A DNA stretch of 64,000 nt, taken from Chryseobacterium herbae (GTDB lineage Bacteria; Bacteroidota; Bacteroidia; Flavobacteriales; Weeksellaceae). The translations under genes and the position numbers were made by a program. Below the pieces are notes generated by a model. The model saw only the letters and a program-made list of their open reading frames with translations. It did not search any database and was not told the origin of the DNA. The stretch spans positions 554,368 to 618,367 of the forward strand of contig NZ_JAOAMU010000002.1 in NCBI RefSeq assembly GCF_025154075.1. Direction: 5' to 3'. Each line of letters starts with the position of its first letter. Positions within the stretch are counted from its first letter, which is position 1. Shown here piece after piece: positions 15,676 through 24,685 of this stretch.

Positions 15676-16538
15676 CTCCGCCTCCTGTTTCTGTAAATAT
15701 TGGCAAGGTAATCAGGGGAAATCCATATGTAGAAAAAAATGCATCAGTAGTAGCAGGGATGCCAGACAGTGTTCCTTTAAATAAAACCTATGAAGTGGAA
15801 GTTACAGTAACAGGAACAGGAACAGGTTCTGTGGACTTATCAATTATAAATTCAAATGCAGACAACGGGAATGCCAGTGTTACACCTTCTACTATTACAG
15901 CCACCACTACAGTAATTATCAAGGGGACTGCCAAGACAAACCCGGGGCATGGCGGACAACTTAAAATTGAAGCTAAAATAGCAGGTGTTGTAAAGGCTAC
16001 TTCATCAGGTTTTACAGTGTGTTGCCATCCTGTTAATTATACTGATACATATGCGGGTGAAGTATATACATCTACCAGATTGGGCGTCATTGTTCAGGAT
16101 GGCTGGAGTTCAGATAACGGTGTTTTTGCAGATTTGAAAGAAATAGAAATTAAAGAAGTGGTGGATTATGTAGGGAAAAATGACAGCCCTCCTTTTCAAC
16201 CAAGAGGTGGGGCTGCAAGTAATTCAGGTTATCTGCCGGGAGATCAGTTGACTCAGGACACCCATTCAATTTCAAGAGCTGGTATTACTTTAGGCCAGCC
16301 AGGAATTACAGAAGCCAACCAATTATGCATATATAAATGTAAATGCTGTGGTGCCAATGATATTGTTCACCCAAATTCAGGTTTTCAAAGAATTCATGAG
16401 GTATTTAATTCAGGGACAGCTACAGCTCCTCAGTGGAAACACAGAACTAAAAAAATAGGAGCCGCAGTTACTATCAATGGATTTATAACCGGTGCTGGAA
16501 ATGCAAACGTAGTAAGCCTTGAGCATAGTTTACCATAA
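15171..16538 (+). CDS. DUF4280 PAAR-like protein with unassigned C-terminal domain
   Basis: A 455-residue protein. Residues 1-50 are charged and low-complexity. About 50-155 form the PAAR-like DUF4280 domain (DGLLLAIHGAKIKFNAHLG, ISLTAWQDFGTAKVQDN, LLKKSTLPGIGKMPGN), which caps the VgrG spike. A proline linker (APVPPPPV) and an Ig-like Thr/Ser-rich segment follow. The last ~170 residues are a separate domain with a cysteine cluster (CIYKCKCCG) and an HPNSGFQRIHEVF motif. The position suits a specialised effector's toxin domain, but I do not recognise the fold. A small exported protein follows after 9 bp and may be its immunity partner. Confidence 0.8.
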   Translation: MDRLNTENDSSDSSAGPPQDSSQQPKDPKAENSQKMEEKRAENEKKDKIEDGLLLAIHGAKIKFNAHLGEFKVLNDVPTTQGKLTGTVVEKQIPNFTFYDGFKMISLTAWQDFGTAKVQDNYVLLKKSTLPGIGKMPGNIPPETGKIEFVTSGQINEPESVDAKGAPVPPPPVSVNIGKVIRGNPYVEKNASVVAGMPDSVPLNKTYEVEVTVTGTGTGSVDLSIINSNADNGNASVTPSTITATTTVIIKGTAKTNPGHGGQLKIEAKIAGVVKATSSGFTVCCHPVNYTDTYAGEVYTSTRLGVIVQDGWSSDNGVFADLKEIEIKEVVDYVGKNDSPPFQPRGGAASNSGYLPGDQLTQDTHSISRAGITLGQPGITEANQLCIYKCKCCGANDIVHPNSGFQRIHEVFNSGTATAPQWKHRTKKIGAAVTINGFITGAGNANVVSLEHSLP

Positions 16539-16547
16539 AAAAAGATT

Positions 16548-17141
16548 ATGAAAAACTTAATAATAATTATTATCCTATTCGTCAATGCACAATGTGCTTC
16601 ACAAAATAATATTAAAATGAATAATAGCAACACTATAAATATCAGCATGACACAAGGTCATGAGAAGAATCTACTGAATGGAGTCGTATCCTCTATTTTG
16701 ACCATTACAAATAATTCCACTCAGAATATTAGTGTTTTATTGTTTTATCCTAATCCTAATGACCTTTCTTTTAAATCACAGTCTTCTTTAGTGAAAATAA
16801 AAGACAGAGAATGGAATGATAGTGAACGTTCAGTACCCATTAAAATTCCTGCAGGAAAATCCTACCAGGTAACTTATTTTTTAAACAGATATTTTGAGTT
16901 TCTGGAAGAAGGGGAGGTGAATATAAATTATACTTTAGATTTATTTGTGGCGACTGATGGAGGTTCTCCAAAAAGTACAGCCTACAACGGAACGTTTAAT
17001 CTTAAAATTAATAAAGGTTCAAAAGAAGAAATAGGAGAGCAGGTTTTAAATTATCAGACTAACCTAAAATCTGAAAATCTGAAAATAAAAATGGAAGCTG
17101 AAGAAGCCCTTCTTTATTTAAATGCTGTGAAAGATAAATAG
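16548..17141 (+). CDS. Exported protein, candidate immunity for the preceding effector
   Basis: A 197-residue protein with a hydrophobic N-terminal signal (MKNLIIIIILFVNAQCAS). The NAQC sequence could act as a lipobox, although glutamine before the cysteine is atypical. The mature part is beta-rich and resembles an intracellular-proteinase-inhibitor/Ig-like fold (TITNNSTQNISVLLFYP, I-P-A-G-K-S-Y-Q-V-T-Y). It is 9 bp after the DUF4280 gene and lies just before the second copy of the duplicated head, exactly where an immunity gene would sit in an effector cassette. Function is inferred from position. Confidence 0.65.
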   Translation: MKNLIIIIILFVNAQCASQNNIKMNNSNTINISMTQGHEKNLLNGVVSSILTITNNSTQNISVLLFYPNPNDLSFKSQSSLVKIKDREWNDSERSVPIKIPAGKSYQVTYFLNRYFEFLEEGEVNINYTLDLFVATDGGSPKSTAYNGTFNLKINKGSKEEIGEQVLNYQTNLKSENLKIKMEAEEALLYLNAVKDK

Positions 17142-17160
17142 TTCTGGAAATAGCAATTAT

Positions 17161-17685
17161 CATTTAAAACATTCATTACTATGGATAGGTTGAATACAGA
17201 AAACTATTCTCCGGAGGCCACAACTCAGGCACCTCAGGTTTCTTCACAGGAACCAAAGGACCCGAAAGCTGAAAACAGCCAGAAAATGGAGGAAAAGCGT
17301 TCCGAAAATGAGAAAAAAGATAAAATTGAAGACGGATTGCTGTTGGCAATACATGGAGCAAAGATAAAATTCAATGCCCATCTGGGTGAATTTAAAGTTT
17401 TAAATGATGTCCCTACAACACAGGGGAAACTTACGGGAACAGTTGTGGAAAAACAGATTCCCAACTTTACATTTTATGACGGTTTTAAGATGATATCCCT
17501 CACAGCGTGGCAGGATTTTGGGACGGCTAAAGTACAGGACAATTATGTACTGTTAAAAAAATCAACCTTACCGGGAATAGGCAAAATGCCAGGCAATATA
17601 CCTCCTGAAACCGGAAAGATAGAATTTGTAAATTCCGGACAGATCAATGAGCCTGAAAATGTTGATACAAAGGGGGCGCCGGTGC
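17161..17685 (+). repeat. 525-bp direct repeat, copy 2 (PAAR-like head)
   Basis: Second copy of the segment at 15151-15675. It even carries the sequence that, in copy 1, encodes the last residues of the upstream gene, here without that gene, which shows the duplication reached beyond the effector start. Confidence 0.92.
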
Positions 17686-18551
17686 TGGAGGAGAAAGATG
17701 ATAAAAAATGTTTCTGTGAAAAAGAGTTTACAGAGGAGGATATTAAGTCTTTCTACAACTCTAAAAAATTATTTACTGCTAAAAATTGCCCATTACCGGA
17801 TGGAATGAAAACATACAAGGCTTTTACGGATGCTTTAAATAAAGCGATGATAGATAATAATATCAATACATGCCTTAGAAAAGCCCACTTTCTTGCACAG
17901 ATTGAAACTGAATCCGATAGGCTTAATACAACAATGGAATATGCCTCAGGATGGGATTATGATCATTCCACCCATCAAGAAGGGTATGAGAGTTTTAAAC
18001 CTTATGTAAATTATAAAAAAGATAAAAAACTAAGTGTTGAGCTTCATAAAAAATTTAATGCTCAGGAAATAAAACAAATTCAGAGAGCGTACAACAGATA
18101 TAATGAATGTATAAAACATGGACATAATGTTAAAGGTTATGGACCAAAGTATAAAGGGAAAGGCTTGATACAATTGACATGGAAAGACACTTATGAAAAA
18201 TATTTTAAGCATATTGGTAAGAAAGAATTGATTGATACACCAGAAGTTGTGGCAAACGATTTAACTTATACCTGTGATTCGGCGGCCTGGTTTTGGGATG
18301 ATAGACAACTTGGAAATTATGCTGATAAAGATGATCTCATTTTTATTTCTGTTAGAATTAATGGAGGATTAAATGGTTTTGATCACAGAAAAACTAATGT
18401 AAAATCGATTATTAAATTAATGAAAATCGAAGAGAAATGTAAAACCAATAAATTAAAACCTATAGGTACTTATACATATGAAACAAGCGGAATTAAAAAT
18501 CTTAAATGGGGTAAAAATAATAAAGCCAAAATCAAAAAATTTGATGATTAG
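17181..18551 (+). CDS. DUF4280 PAAR-like protein fused to a GH19-type muramidase/chitinase domain
   Basis: A 456-residue T6SS effector. Residues 1-168 are nearly identical to the head of the protein at 15171. After a shared G-A-P-V the sequence switches to a lysozyme-like glycoside hydrolase family 19 domain (about 175-425), with HFLAQIETES carrying the probable catalytic glutamate, YGPKYKGKGLIQLTW, and a DSAAWFW segment, all typical of GH19 endolysins. It should cleave peptidoglycan glycan strands in the periplasm of target cells. The following gene overlaps it and encodes an exported protein, the expected immunity arrangement. Confidence 0.87.
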   Translation: MDRLNTENYSPEATTQAPQVSSQEPKDPKAENSQKMEEKRSENEKKDKIEDGLLLAIHGAKIKFNAHLGEFKVLNDVPTTQGKLTGTVVEKQIPNFTFYDGFKMISLTAWQDFGTAKVQDNYVLLKKSTLPGIGKMPGNIPPETGKIEFVNSGQINEPENVDTKGAPVLEEKDDKKCFCEKEFTEEDIKSFYNSKKLFTAKNCPLPDGMKTYKAFTDALNKAMIDNNINTCLRKAHFLAQIETESDRLNTTMEYASGWDYDHSTHQEGYESFKPYVNYKKDKKLSVELHKKFNAQEIKQIQRAYNRYNECIKHGHNVKGYGPKYKGKGLIQLTWKDTYEKYFKHIGKKELIDTPEVVANDLTYTCDSAAWFWDDRQLGNYADKDDLIFISVRINGGLNGFDHRKTNVKSIIKLMKIEEKCKTNKLKPIGTYTYETSGIKNLKWGKNNKAKIKKFDD

Positions 18552-18942
18552 GCTGTTGTTATTACTTATATTTTTTTTAACGTCTAATTTTAGCTATTCT
18601 CAAAACATAATGGGGATATATAATTCTATTGAGCCTAAATGCAAACTCAATCTAAAAATAGACAATGATAATAGCTTTGTTTTTAGTATAGGTAAAATAA
18701 AAAATAAGAAGGGAATTGTCAATATTTCTAAGGAAGATAAAGTAATTTATTTGGATTTCAGCGATGGTATAGGCGCTATGTATTCTAATGATACAATTTC
18801 TATCCAAAATTCAGGTAATTCCATGAATCCATATGTACATTTTAAGGAATGTAATGATATGTATATTCATCTGGTTAAGAAAAATAAGGTATTGGTTAAT
18901 AAAAAATATTTAATAAGATGTTCAAAAAAAAATCTTAAATAA
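18544..18942 (+). CDS. Exported protein, candidate immunity to the GH19 effector
   Basis: The likely start is ATG at 18544, giving 132 residues and an 8-bp overlap with the effector stop; an upstream ATG at 18478 would put 22 non-signal residues before the signal peptide. The N-terminus (MIRLLLLLIFFLTSNFSYSQ) is a clear Sec signal ending in Y-S-Q, so the protein is periplasmic or surface exposed, where a muramidase inhibitor must act. The mature part is a small beta-rich domain with two well-spaced cysteine regions. No family is recognised; the immunity role follows from coupling and location. Confidence 0.65.
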   Translation: MIRLLLLLIFFLTSNFSYSQNIMGIYNSIEPKCKLNLKIDNDNSFVFSIGKIKNKKGIVNISKEDKVIYLDFSDGIGAMYSNDTISIQNSGNSMNPYVHFKECNDMYIHLVKKNKVLVNKKYLIRCSKKNLK

Positions 18943-19018
18943 ATTTTTAGCAACAATCTGGATTTATGGTTGGGTTGCCGGATACACGATATTTTGGAAA
19001 AAAATAAAAGTTTAATCA

Positions 19019-19963
19019 ATGAAAAACTTAACCTATTTATTACTCATTTTGTTGACCTTTCCTGTAAAAACTTTTGCACAGGCACCCAAACCATATACTA
19101 TAACTTACATCGTTAATAAAACCATTGATAAGGGTGAATATGCAGATGACAGAAGAATCGATAAAAAAGATAAGATAAGTACCAGCAAATTAATTTATAT
19201 ACTCAATGCAAAAAAAGACAGTATATCATTTTATGATTTCAATGATGCTCCGATATCAGAAAAGAAAGCTCCCAATTTATGTACTTTAATGAAGAATCAA
19301 AATATCCTTTCGTTAAATTATAAAAATGAAAGTTACAATACAAAATTGAATATTGTATTCAACGATAATGAAAAGACCATTTTAATTGGCGATAAGGATG
19401 TCTTTTACTTAAATGATTCTTATTATAAATACATCCGCAAAAGCATTGGTGACAATTTAAATATTCCTGATCTGATTGACTTTTTAGAAGATTTTTTAAC
19501 AGGTTACAATCTCGATGATTTAAAATATATTTCATCGTACGAAAAATATAAACATCAGGATTTTAAAATAGTAAAGGGGTATATGGAATCTTACAGAACC
19601 CAGGCCAGTGACTATCTCGATAAATGGAACGTAAAGTTTTCATATAATGAAGCAGGGATCCCAAAGTATATCTTAAAAGAATCAACAGAAGGAGATCAGG
19701 AAATAGAAAAAAAGCTGGTATCTTCCCAAAAAGGAGTTTTTAAATATACAATGCACACCAATGCCGAAAGCAGACTTATTACCGACACGGAAATTCTGAT
19801 AGACCGTAACAAAAACAGGTATGAAGAAAAAGTAATCGCGTTTCAGGTGGGACTCGGCAAAGAAACCCGATATGAAATTAAAAGGATTTCCTATAAAAGT
19901 TTTCCTTCCGGAGAATTTATTTTAACATCAGGAAATATTTCAAAAATAATGTCATCAAAATAA
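19019..19963 (+). CDS. Secreted hypothetical protein
   Basis: A 314-residue protein with a signal peptide (MKNLTYLLLILLTFPVKTFAQ). The mature part is lysine- and tyrosine-rich with no motif I recognise. It is separated by 76 bp from the immunity candidate and is followed by a bidirectional terminator, so it may be the last gene of the T6SS island or an independent gene. It could be another immunity-like or cell-envelope protein; no function is assigned. Confidence 0.6.
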   Translation: MKNLTYLLLILLTFPVKTFAQAPKPYTITYIVNKTIDKGEYADDRRIDKKDKISTSKLIYILNAKKDSISFYDFNDAPISEKKAPNLCTLMKNQNILSLNYKNESYNTKLNIVFNDNEKTILIGDKDVFYLNDSYYKYIRKSIGDNLNIPDLIDFLEDFLTGYNLDDLKYISSYEKYKHQDFKIVKGYMESYRTQASDYLDKWNVKFSYNEAGIPKYILKESTEGDQEIEKKLVSSQKGVFKYTMHTNAESRLITDTEILIDRNKNRYEEKVIAFQVGLGKETRYEIKRISYKSFPSGEFILTSGNISKIMSSK

Positions 19964-20024
19964 GACAGCATTGTTAAAAAATTGTTACTTATTATTATAC
20001 TTTCTCTCATGAAAGATCAAAGAC

Positions 20025-20061
20025 AAAAAAGGCTATTCCAGATGTTGGAATAGCCTTTTTT
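20025..20061. terminator. Bidirectional terminator
   Basis: AAAAAAGGCTATTCCA (20025-20040) pairs perfectly with TGGAATAGCCTTTTTT (20046-20061) around a 5-base loop. A and T runs on both sides let it end the plus-strand gene at 19963 and the minus-strand gene at 20081. Confidence 0.9.
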
Positions 20062-20080
20062 ATACTTAAGTTATTGCAAT

Positions 20081-20890
20081 CTATTGAATTACAAATGTCT
20101 TTTTCTGTGTTGTATGCGCTGAGAAATATCCCAAAGCACCATTGTTGATATTACTTGGAGGGTTGGAAGGTGTAACCCCTGCTCCTCCGTCGTCTGTGAT
20201 CTGAAGCAAAGCAGAATAATAGGTGAAAACATTATGGTCGATGGACTGCATTTCTACATAAATAGTATCTCCTGGCACTACTTTATGGTCCGTAGGATCT
20301 TTTTCATCGTCCTCATTCGGAAGGAAAAGAGGTCTCTGATTCACCATTCCGTTATTGATATTATCTGAAAATACTTCAAACGTCTTTTTCGTCATATTAT
20401 TGACCGTAAAATTGAAAAGGTAACGGTTTCCTAATGCGATCGGATCAGTAAAAACAGGTAAAAGAGTGTATGTAGTTTCACCTCCGAAATTAAACGAATC
20501 CTGAGTAAGTCCATCAAAATTCACCACTTCAGGCATAGTGCTTTGAGCGGTATATTCTTTTCCTTCCGCCTGAATTTTCAGCGTATAGGTACGTCCTGTC
20601 ACGCCTGTGAAACTGGTAGTTTTATACTTTCCGTCACCCACATACTGTAAGGTTTCCGTTTGTCCGGTATTGTCGCTTAAAACAACCTGAGCACCAGTCA
20701 CTGCCGGATATTGATTGTTTTGCGTAAATGCTACCGACTTCGTTATTCTGACAAAATAAGGTCCGGCCTCATTCGTGATATTCCCTTCTATGACAATGTT
20801 TCCGCTCTTGTCATCCAGGTCCAGATCAATCTCCTTTTCACAAGAAGTTACTAAAAACAGGGTCAGTATGATAAAAATAATATTCTTCAT
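20081..20890 (-). CDS. DUF4249 outer-membrane lipoprotein
   Basis: A 269-residue lipoprotein: signal with lipobox LVTSCEKE (Cys17), then a beta-rich DUF4249 domain (GNIVIEGNITNEAGPYFVRI, VTGAQVVLSDNTG, Y-T-L-K-I-Q-A-E-G-K-E-Y). DUF4249 proteins pair with TonB-dependent receptors in Bacteroidota, probably acting as surface substrate-binding lids. It lies 3 bp downstream of the TonB receptor gene on the same strand, forming a two-gene operon ended by the hairpin at 20025. The substrate is unknown. Confidence 0.85.
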   Translation of the reverse strand: MKNIIFIILTLFLVTSCEKEIDLDLDDKSGNIVIEGNITNEAGPYFVRITKSVAFTQNNQYPAVTGAQVVLSDNTGQTETLQYVGDGKYKTTSFTGVTGRTYTLKIQAEGKEYTAQSTMPEVVNFDGLTQDSFNFGGETTYTLLPVFTDPIALGNRYLFNFTVNNMTKKTFEVFSDNINNGMVNQRPLFLPNEDDEKDPTDHKVVPGDTIYVEMQSIDHNVFTYYSALLQITDDGGAGVTPSNPPSNINNGALGYFSAHTTQKKTFVIQ

Positions 20891-20893
20891 GAT

Positions 20894-23233
20894 CTAAAAT
20901 TTGAAATTATAAGTGATGTTCGGTACCCAACGGAACAGTGAAGTTTGCATAGCTCGGGTGGTTCCCGGATTATTAGGATTGTCTTCAAACGTAATGGTGT
21001 AAGCATTTTCACGACCATAAAGATTGTAAATACCAAATGACCACGATCCTTTGAAACGTTTGGTAGATTCCGGCTCATACGTAGCACTCAGGTCCATTCT
21101 GTGGTAGGCCGGCATACGGTCCGCATTTCTGCTGCTGTACTGGAATATAGTCTGTCCGTTCAGTTCGTACTTCGCAGTAGGGAAAGTAACCGCGTTTCCT
21201 GTACTGTACAGGAATAATCCTGATAAAGACCATTTTTTACTCAGTTCATAAGTAGCGACGATGGAAAGATCATGCGTCTTGTCCATTCTCGCATTGTACC
21301 AGTCATTATCATTGATCCCGTTTATTTTTCGTTCGGTTTTAGACAGGGTGTAAGAAATCCATCCGGTCAGTCTTCCGCTTTTCTTTTTGGCGATAAGTTC
21401 TAAACCATAGGCTCTTCCTTTCCCGTACAATAATTCACTTTCTACATCAGCTGCTGTGTCAAAAGAGATTTGAGCACCGTTTTTAAAGTCGATCTGATTC
21501 TTCATGGATTTGTAATAAATCTCAGCATTCACTTCATAGTTATTGTTCTTGAAATTTCGGCTGTATCCGGCACTGATCTGATCTGCTATTTCCGGCTTTA
21601 CACTGTAGCTGCTTCCGATCCACTGGTCGGTAGGATTTCCGCTGCTGCTGTTGCTCAGAAGGTGTAAGTTCTGTGTGTTTCGGGAATATCCTGCCTTGAT
21701 GCTGCTTACCTCATTGATACGGTAGTTGGCTGTAACTCTCGGCTCAAGATTGAAATACGTCTTTCCGAATTTCCCTTTCTCTAAAAAGCGGCTTTCTGTA
21801 ATCACATCGCCTTCATAGGTATTGTAAGTATCGCCTCCTAAAACGCTGAACGTAGAAAGTCTTAAACCATAATTAACTGTAAGTTTATCATTGGCTTTAA
21901 AATCATCATTGATATACACCGCATTCTCCCATGATTTTCTAGGGTTTCTTGGAAAGCTGCTCACACTTGTTCCTGAAGCGCTGCTTGGCGTAATCGTATG
22001 ATAAATAGACTGAAGTCCGAAACGTACAGAATGCTTATTTCCTGCAAACCAGGTGAAATCCTGCTTAAGGTTCCAGTCCTCGATTTGAGAATCCAGCCCA
22101 AAGGTATTGTCATTACTTTTAAGACTGATTTTATAATTGTAATTGCTGTAAATGAATGACGTATTGGAGAACAATTTACTGTTGATAATGCTGTTCCATC
22201 TCAATGTAGCGGTTGTATTTCCCCAGTCTGTAGAGAATGTGTCTCCTAAGCCCAAAACATCTCTTCCGAAATATCCTGACAGATAAAGACGGTTATTTTC
22301 ATTAATCTGATAATTAGCTTTTAAATTCAAATCATAGAAATAAAGCTTACTGTCTTTGAAATCCTCACTTCCCTTAAGAAAAAGGTCAGCATAAGTTCTT
22401 CTTCCTGATACAATGAATGAAGATTTTTCCTTTTGAATAGGACCTTCTACGCTCAGTCTGCTGCTGATCAATCCGATCCCTCCATTCACATTGTAATCCT
22501 TATTGTTTCCGTCCTTCATTTTAACGTCCATCACAGAAGAAAGACGTCCTCCGTATTGTGCAGGGCTGTTTCCTTTGATGATACTGGCATCTTTCAATGC
22601 ATCACTGTTGAATGTACTGAAAAATCCAAGTAAGTGCGAAGCATTATAAACAGGCGCCTCATCCAGTAAGATCAGGTTCTGGTCCGTAGCGCCGCCTCGT
22701 ACACTGAATCCACTGCTACCTTCACCATTGCTTTTGATACCCGGTAAAAGCTGAATCGTCTTCATTACATCCTTTTCCCCGAATAAAACAGGCAGTTTTT
22801 CTATGTTTTTGATGCTTAACGTTTCAGTTCCCATCTGGGCGGTAGAAAGGTTTTTATCCTTTTTCACCCCTGAAATAATCACTTCATCAATTTTTCCTAC
22901 TGTTTCGTTCCCTTTTTCCTCCTGATTAAGCGGGAGATCCATTTTCGTATTCTGTTCCACCTTTACAGGCAGTTCGAAATCCTTATAACCGGGATACGAA
23001 ACAATCAGTGTATAATTTCCCTCAGGAAGTGATAATGAGTAAAAGCCATATTCATTGGCAACCACCGCAATAGACGGATCTTCACTCACTTTTACAGTAA
23101 CCCCGATCAGCAGTTCCCCATTTTTGTGATCTTTCACGGTACCGCTTACCGAGTATTTTTGCTGCGCAAAAGCCATGGAGCTGAAACAGAGGACAGCGGC
23201 CGTAGCGGCAGTTTTAAAAAACAATTTTTGCAT
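20894..23233 (-). CDS. TonB-dependent receptor with carboxypeptidase-like N-terminal domain
   Basis: A 779-residue outer-membrane receptor. It has a signal peptide ending in AFAQQ (about 24), a carboxypeptidase-regulatory-like beta-sandwich (about 28-105), a plug (about 130-245, with FSVRGGATDQNLILLDEAPVYN) and a large beta-barrel ending in an aromatic residue (NFKF). It imports an unknown ligand using TonB energy. Length and domain order are normal for the Bacteroidota DUF4249-linked receptors. No regulator such as an anti-sigma/ECF pair is adjacent, so induction cannot be predicted. Confidence 0.9.
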   Translation of the reverse strand: MQKLFFKTAATAAVLCFSSMAFAQQKYSVSGTVKDHKNGELLIGVTVKVSEDPSIAVVANEYGFYSLSLPEGNYTLIVSYPGYKDFELPVKVEQNTKMDLPLNQEEKGNETVGKIDEVIISGVKKDKNLSTAQMGTETLSIKNIEKLPVLFGEKDVMKTIQLLPGIKSNGEGSSGFSVRGGATDQNLILLDEAPVYNASHLLGFFSTFNSDALKDASIIKGNSPAQYGGRLSSVMDVKMKDGNNKDYNVNGGIGLISSRLSVEGPIQKEKSSFIVSGRRTYADLFLKGSEDFKDSKLYFYDLNLKANYQINENNRLYLSGYFGRDVLGLGDTFSTDWGNTTATLRWNSIINSKLFSNTSFIYSNYNYKISLKSNDNTFGLDSQIEDWNLKQDFTWFAGNKHSVRFGLQSIYHTITPSSASGTSVSSFPRNPRKSWENAVYINDDFKANDKLTVNYGLRLSTFSVLGGDTYNTYEGDVITESRFLEKGKFGKTYFNLEPRVTANYRINEVSSIKAGYSRNTQNLHLLSNSSSGNPTDQWIGSSYSVKPEIADQISAGYSRNFKNNNYEVNAEIYYKSMKNQIDFKNGAQISFDTAADVESELLYGKGRAYGLELIAKKKSGRLTGWISYTLSKTERKINGINDNDWYNARMDKTHDLSIVATYELSKKWSLSGLFLYSTGNAVTFPTAKYELNGQTIFQYSSRNADRMPAYHRMDLSATYEPESTKRFKGSWSFGIYNLYGRENAYTITFEDNPNNPGTTRAMQTSLFRWVPNITYNFKF

Positions 23234-23940
23234 TGAGTTTAAATTTTAATGTAGTAGAAATCTATCAAATAGTCTATTTAATGGGATGAATGTTACAGAA
23301 AATTAGAATAATGAAACTTTAAATGTTAGAAATATGGCTTGTAGTTTACTGTCAAACGTAAAAAAGCAACCGATATTACGATCCTTAGAAAATAAATATA
23401 GTATTATACACCCTGGAGAGAAATACTTATTCTTCAGGACCTGGAATAGAAGCTTGTTGAGTGAAGGGAGTGGTAGAATAAGGTGATTTTTTTGAGATCG
23501 TATTGATCTGCAGTAACTGTCCCTCTTTGGATAGAATAAATAGGCTGCATTTCGTCATCTGGTTCATAGTTTTTTGGTGGTTATTCTGAGAAAAGTGGAA
23601 AATTCCCCCCTTCGGGAATACAAAAATAATAAAATACCTCTACCAAGCTTACAATTAATTGTTATCTTTTGGTAATAAACACTATAGCCCGATTGTTTTA
23701 CAGAATGTAACTTTTCATTTTCGATATTCATATTAGAATTTGTATGGCGCAAAACTATTCTTAAATGAGTCTACAGATGTTCGGAATTATCGAGACGAAC
23801 GTATTTTTTTTATCCATGTCAAGGTTTTGTGTTCTCCAAAGCAAATAATTACGAAATGATGTATATTTGTCAGTTAATTTTTTAAATGCCGGGTAGCATT
23901 TTCCCGGTTGCGTTCCACATCAATAAATGACCGGTAAAAG
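23234..23940. other. 707-bp gap between divergent genes
   Basis: No convincing gene on either strand; a 62-codon minus-strand frame at 23564-23752 lacks coding character. TATATTTG at 23862-23869 matches the -7 consensus upstream of the LysE gene but has no TTTG at the right distance. Confidence 0.5.
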
Positions 23941-24576
23941 ATGATTCCACTTCACGACCTTCTGTTTTTTGTCCTGGCTGCCCTTATTTTAGTCATAAGT
24001 CCCGGGCCAAACATGATTTATTTAATTTCAAAATCAATCACCCAGGGGAAAAAATCTGGATTGATTTCACTGGCCGGCGTAGTTTGCGGTTTTCTGTTTC
24101 ATATTGTCATGGTCTCTTTTGGACTTACGGCCGTACTACTAGCGGTTCCGGTGGCTTACACTATTCTGAAAACACTTGGAACGGTTTATCTTTTATATCT
24201 GGCTTATCAGGCAATTAAACCAAAAAGTAAAAATATATTCGAGGTAGATAGAACCGGAATGCACGATGGTCCTAAAAAACTATTCACCATCGGCTTTCTG
24301 ACGAATGTCCTCAATCCAAAAGTAGCCATATTCTATTTGTCTTTTTTTCCACAGTTCATCAAGCCTGAATACGGTTCCGTTCTCACTCAAAGTCTGGAAT
24401 TGGGAGTGGTACAGACTTTTATAAGCTTCACTGTTAATTTTATCATTGTTCTAACGGCGGCAAAAGTAGCCGTGTTTTTCGCAGGAAATCCTTTCTGGGT
24501 GAAGGTTCAAAAATGGTTTATGGCGAGCGTACTAACCTTTTTAGCAGTAAAAATGGCGTTTTCCAAAGCCAGATAA
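23941..24576 (+). CDS. LysE/RhtB family amino-acid exporter
   Basis: A 211-residue, six-helix inner-membrane protein. The N-terminal half has the family signature ISPGPNMIYLISKSITQGKK and GLISLAGVVCGF, and GFLTNVLNPKVAIFYLSFFPQF lies in the middle, both hallmarks of LysE/RhtB exporters. It would export amino acids or derivatives. An AraC regulator gene follows on the same strand after about 110 bp and may control it. Substrate cannot be inferred. Confidence 0.88.
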   Translation: MIPLHDLLFFVLAALILVISPGPNMIYLISKSITQGKKSGLISLAGVVCGFLFHIVMVSFGLTAVLLAVPVAYTILKTLGTVYLLYLAYQAIKPKSKNIFEVDRTGMHDGPKKLFTIGFLTNVLNPKVAIFYLSFFPQFIKPEYGSVLTQSLELGVVQTFISFTVNFIIVLTAAKVAVFFAGNPFWVKVQKWFMASVLTFLAVKMAFSKAR

Positions 24577-24685
24577 TACAATTTTTCTTGTTTATACCGA
24601 AAAAATCATCTTTGGGATAAAGGATAATTGCCTTCAGTTTCGTCTATTCTGATGAATATTTCTAATTTTACGTTACTATTTAAAG

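Noticed and set aside
23862..23869. TATATTTG as a confirmed promoter for the LysE gene
   Set aside because: The -7 match is exact but no TTTG/TTG lies at an acceptable distance upstream, so it is mentioned only as a possibility.
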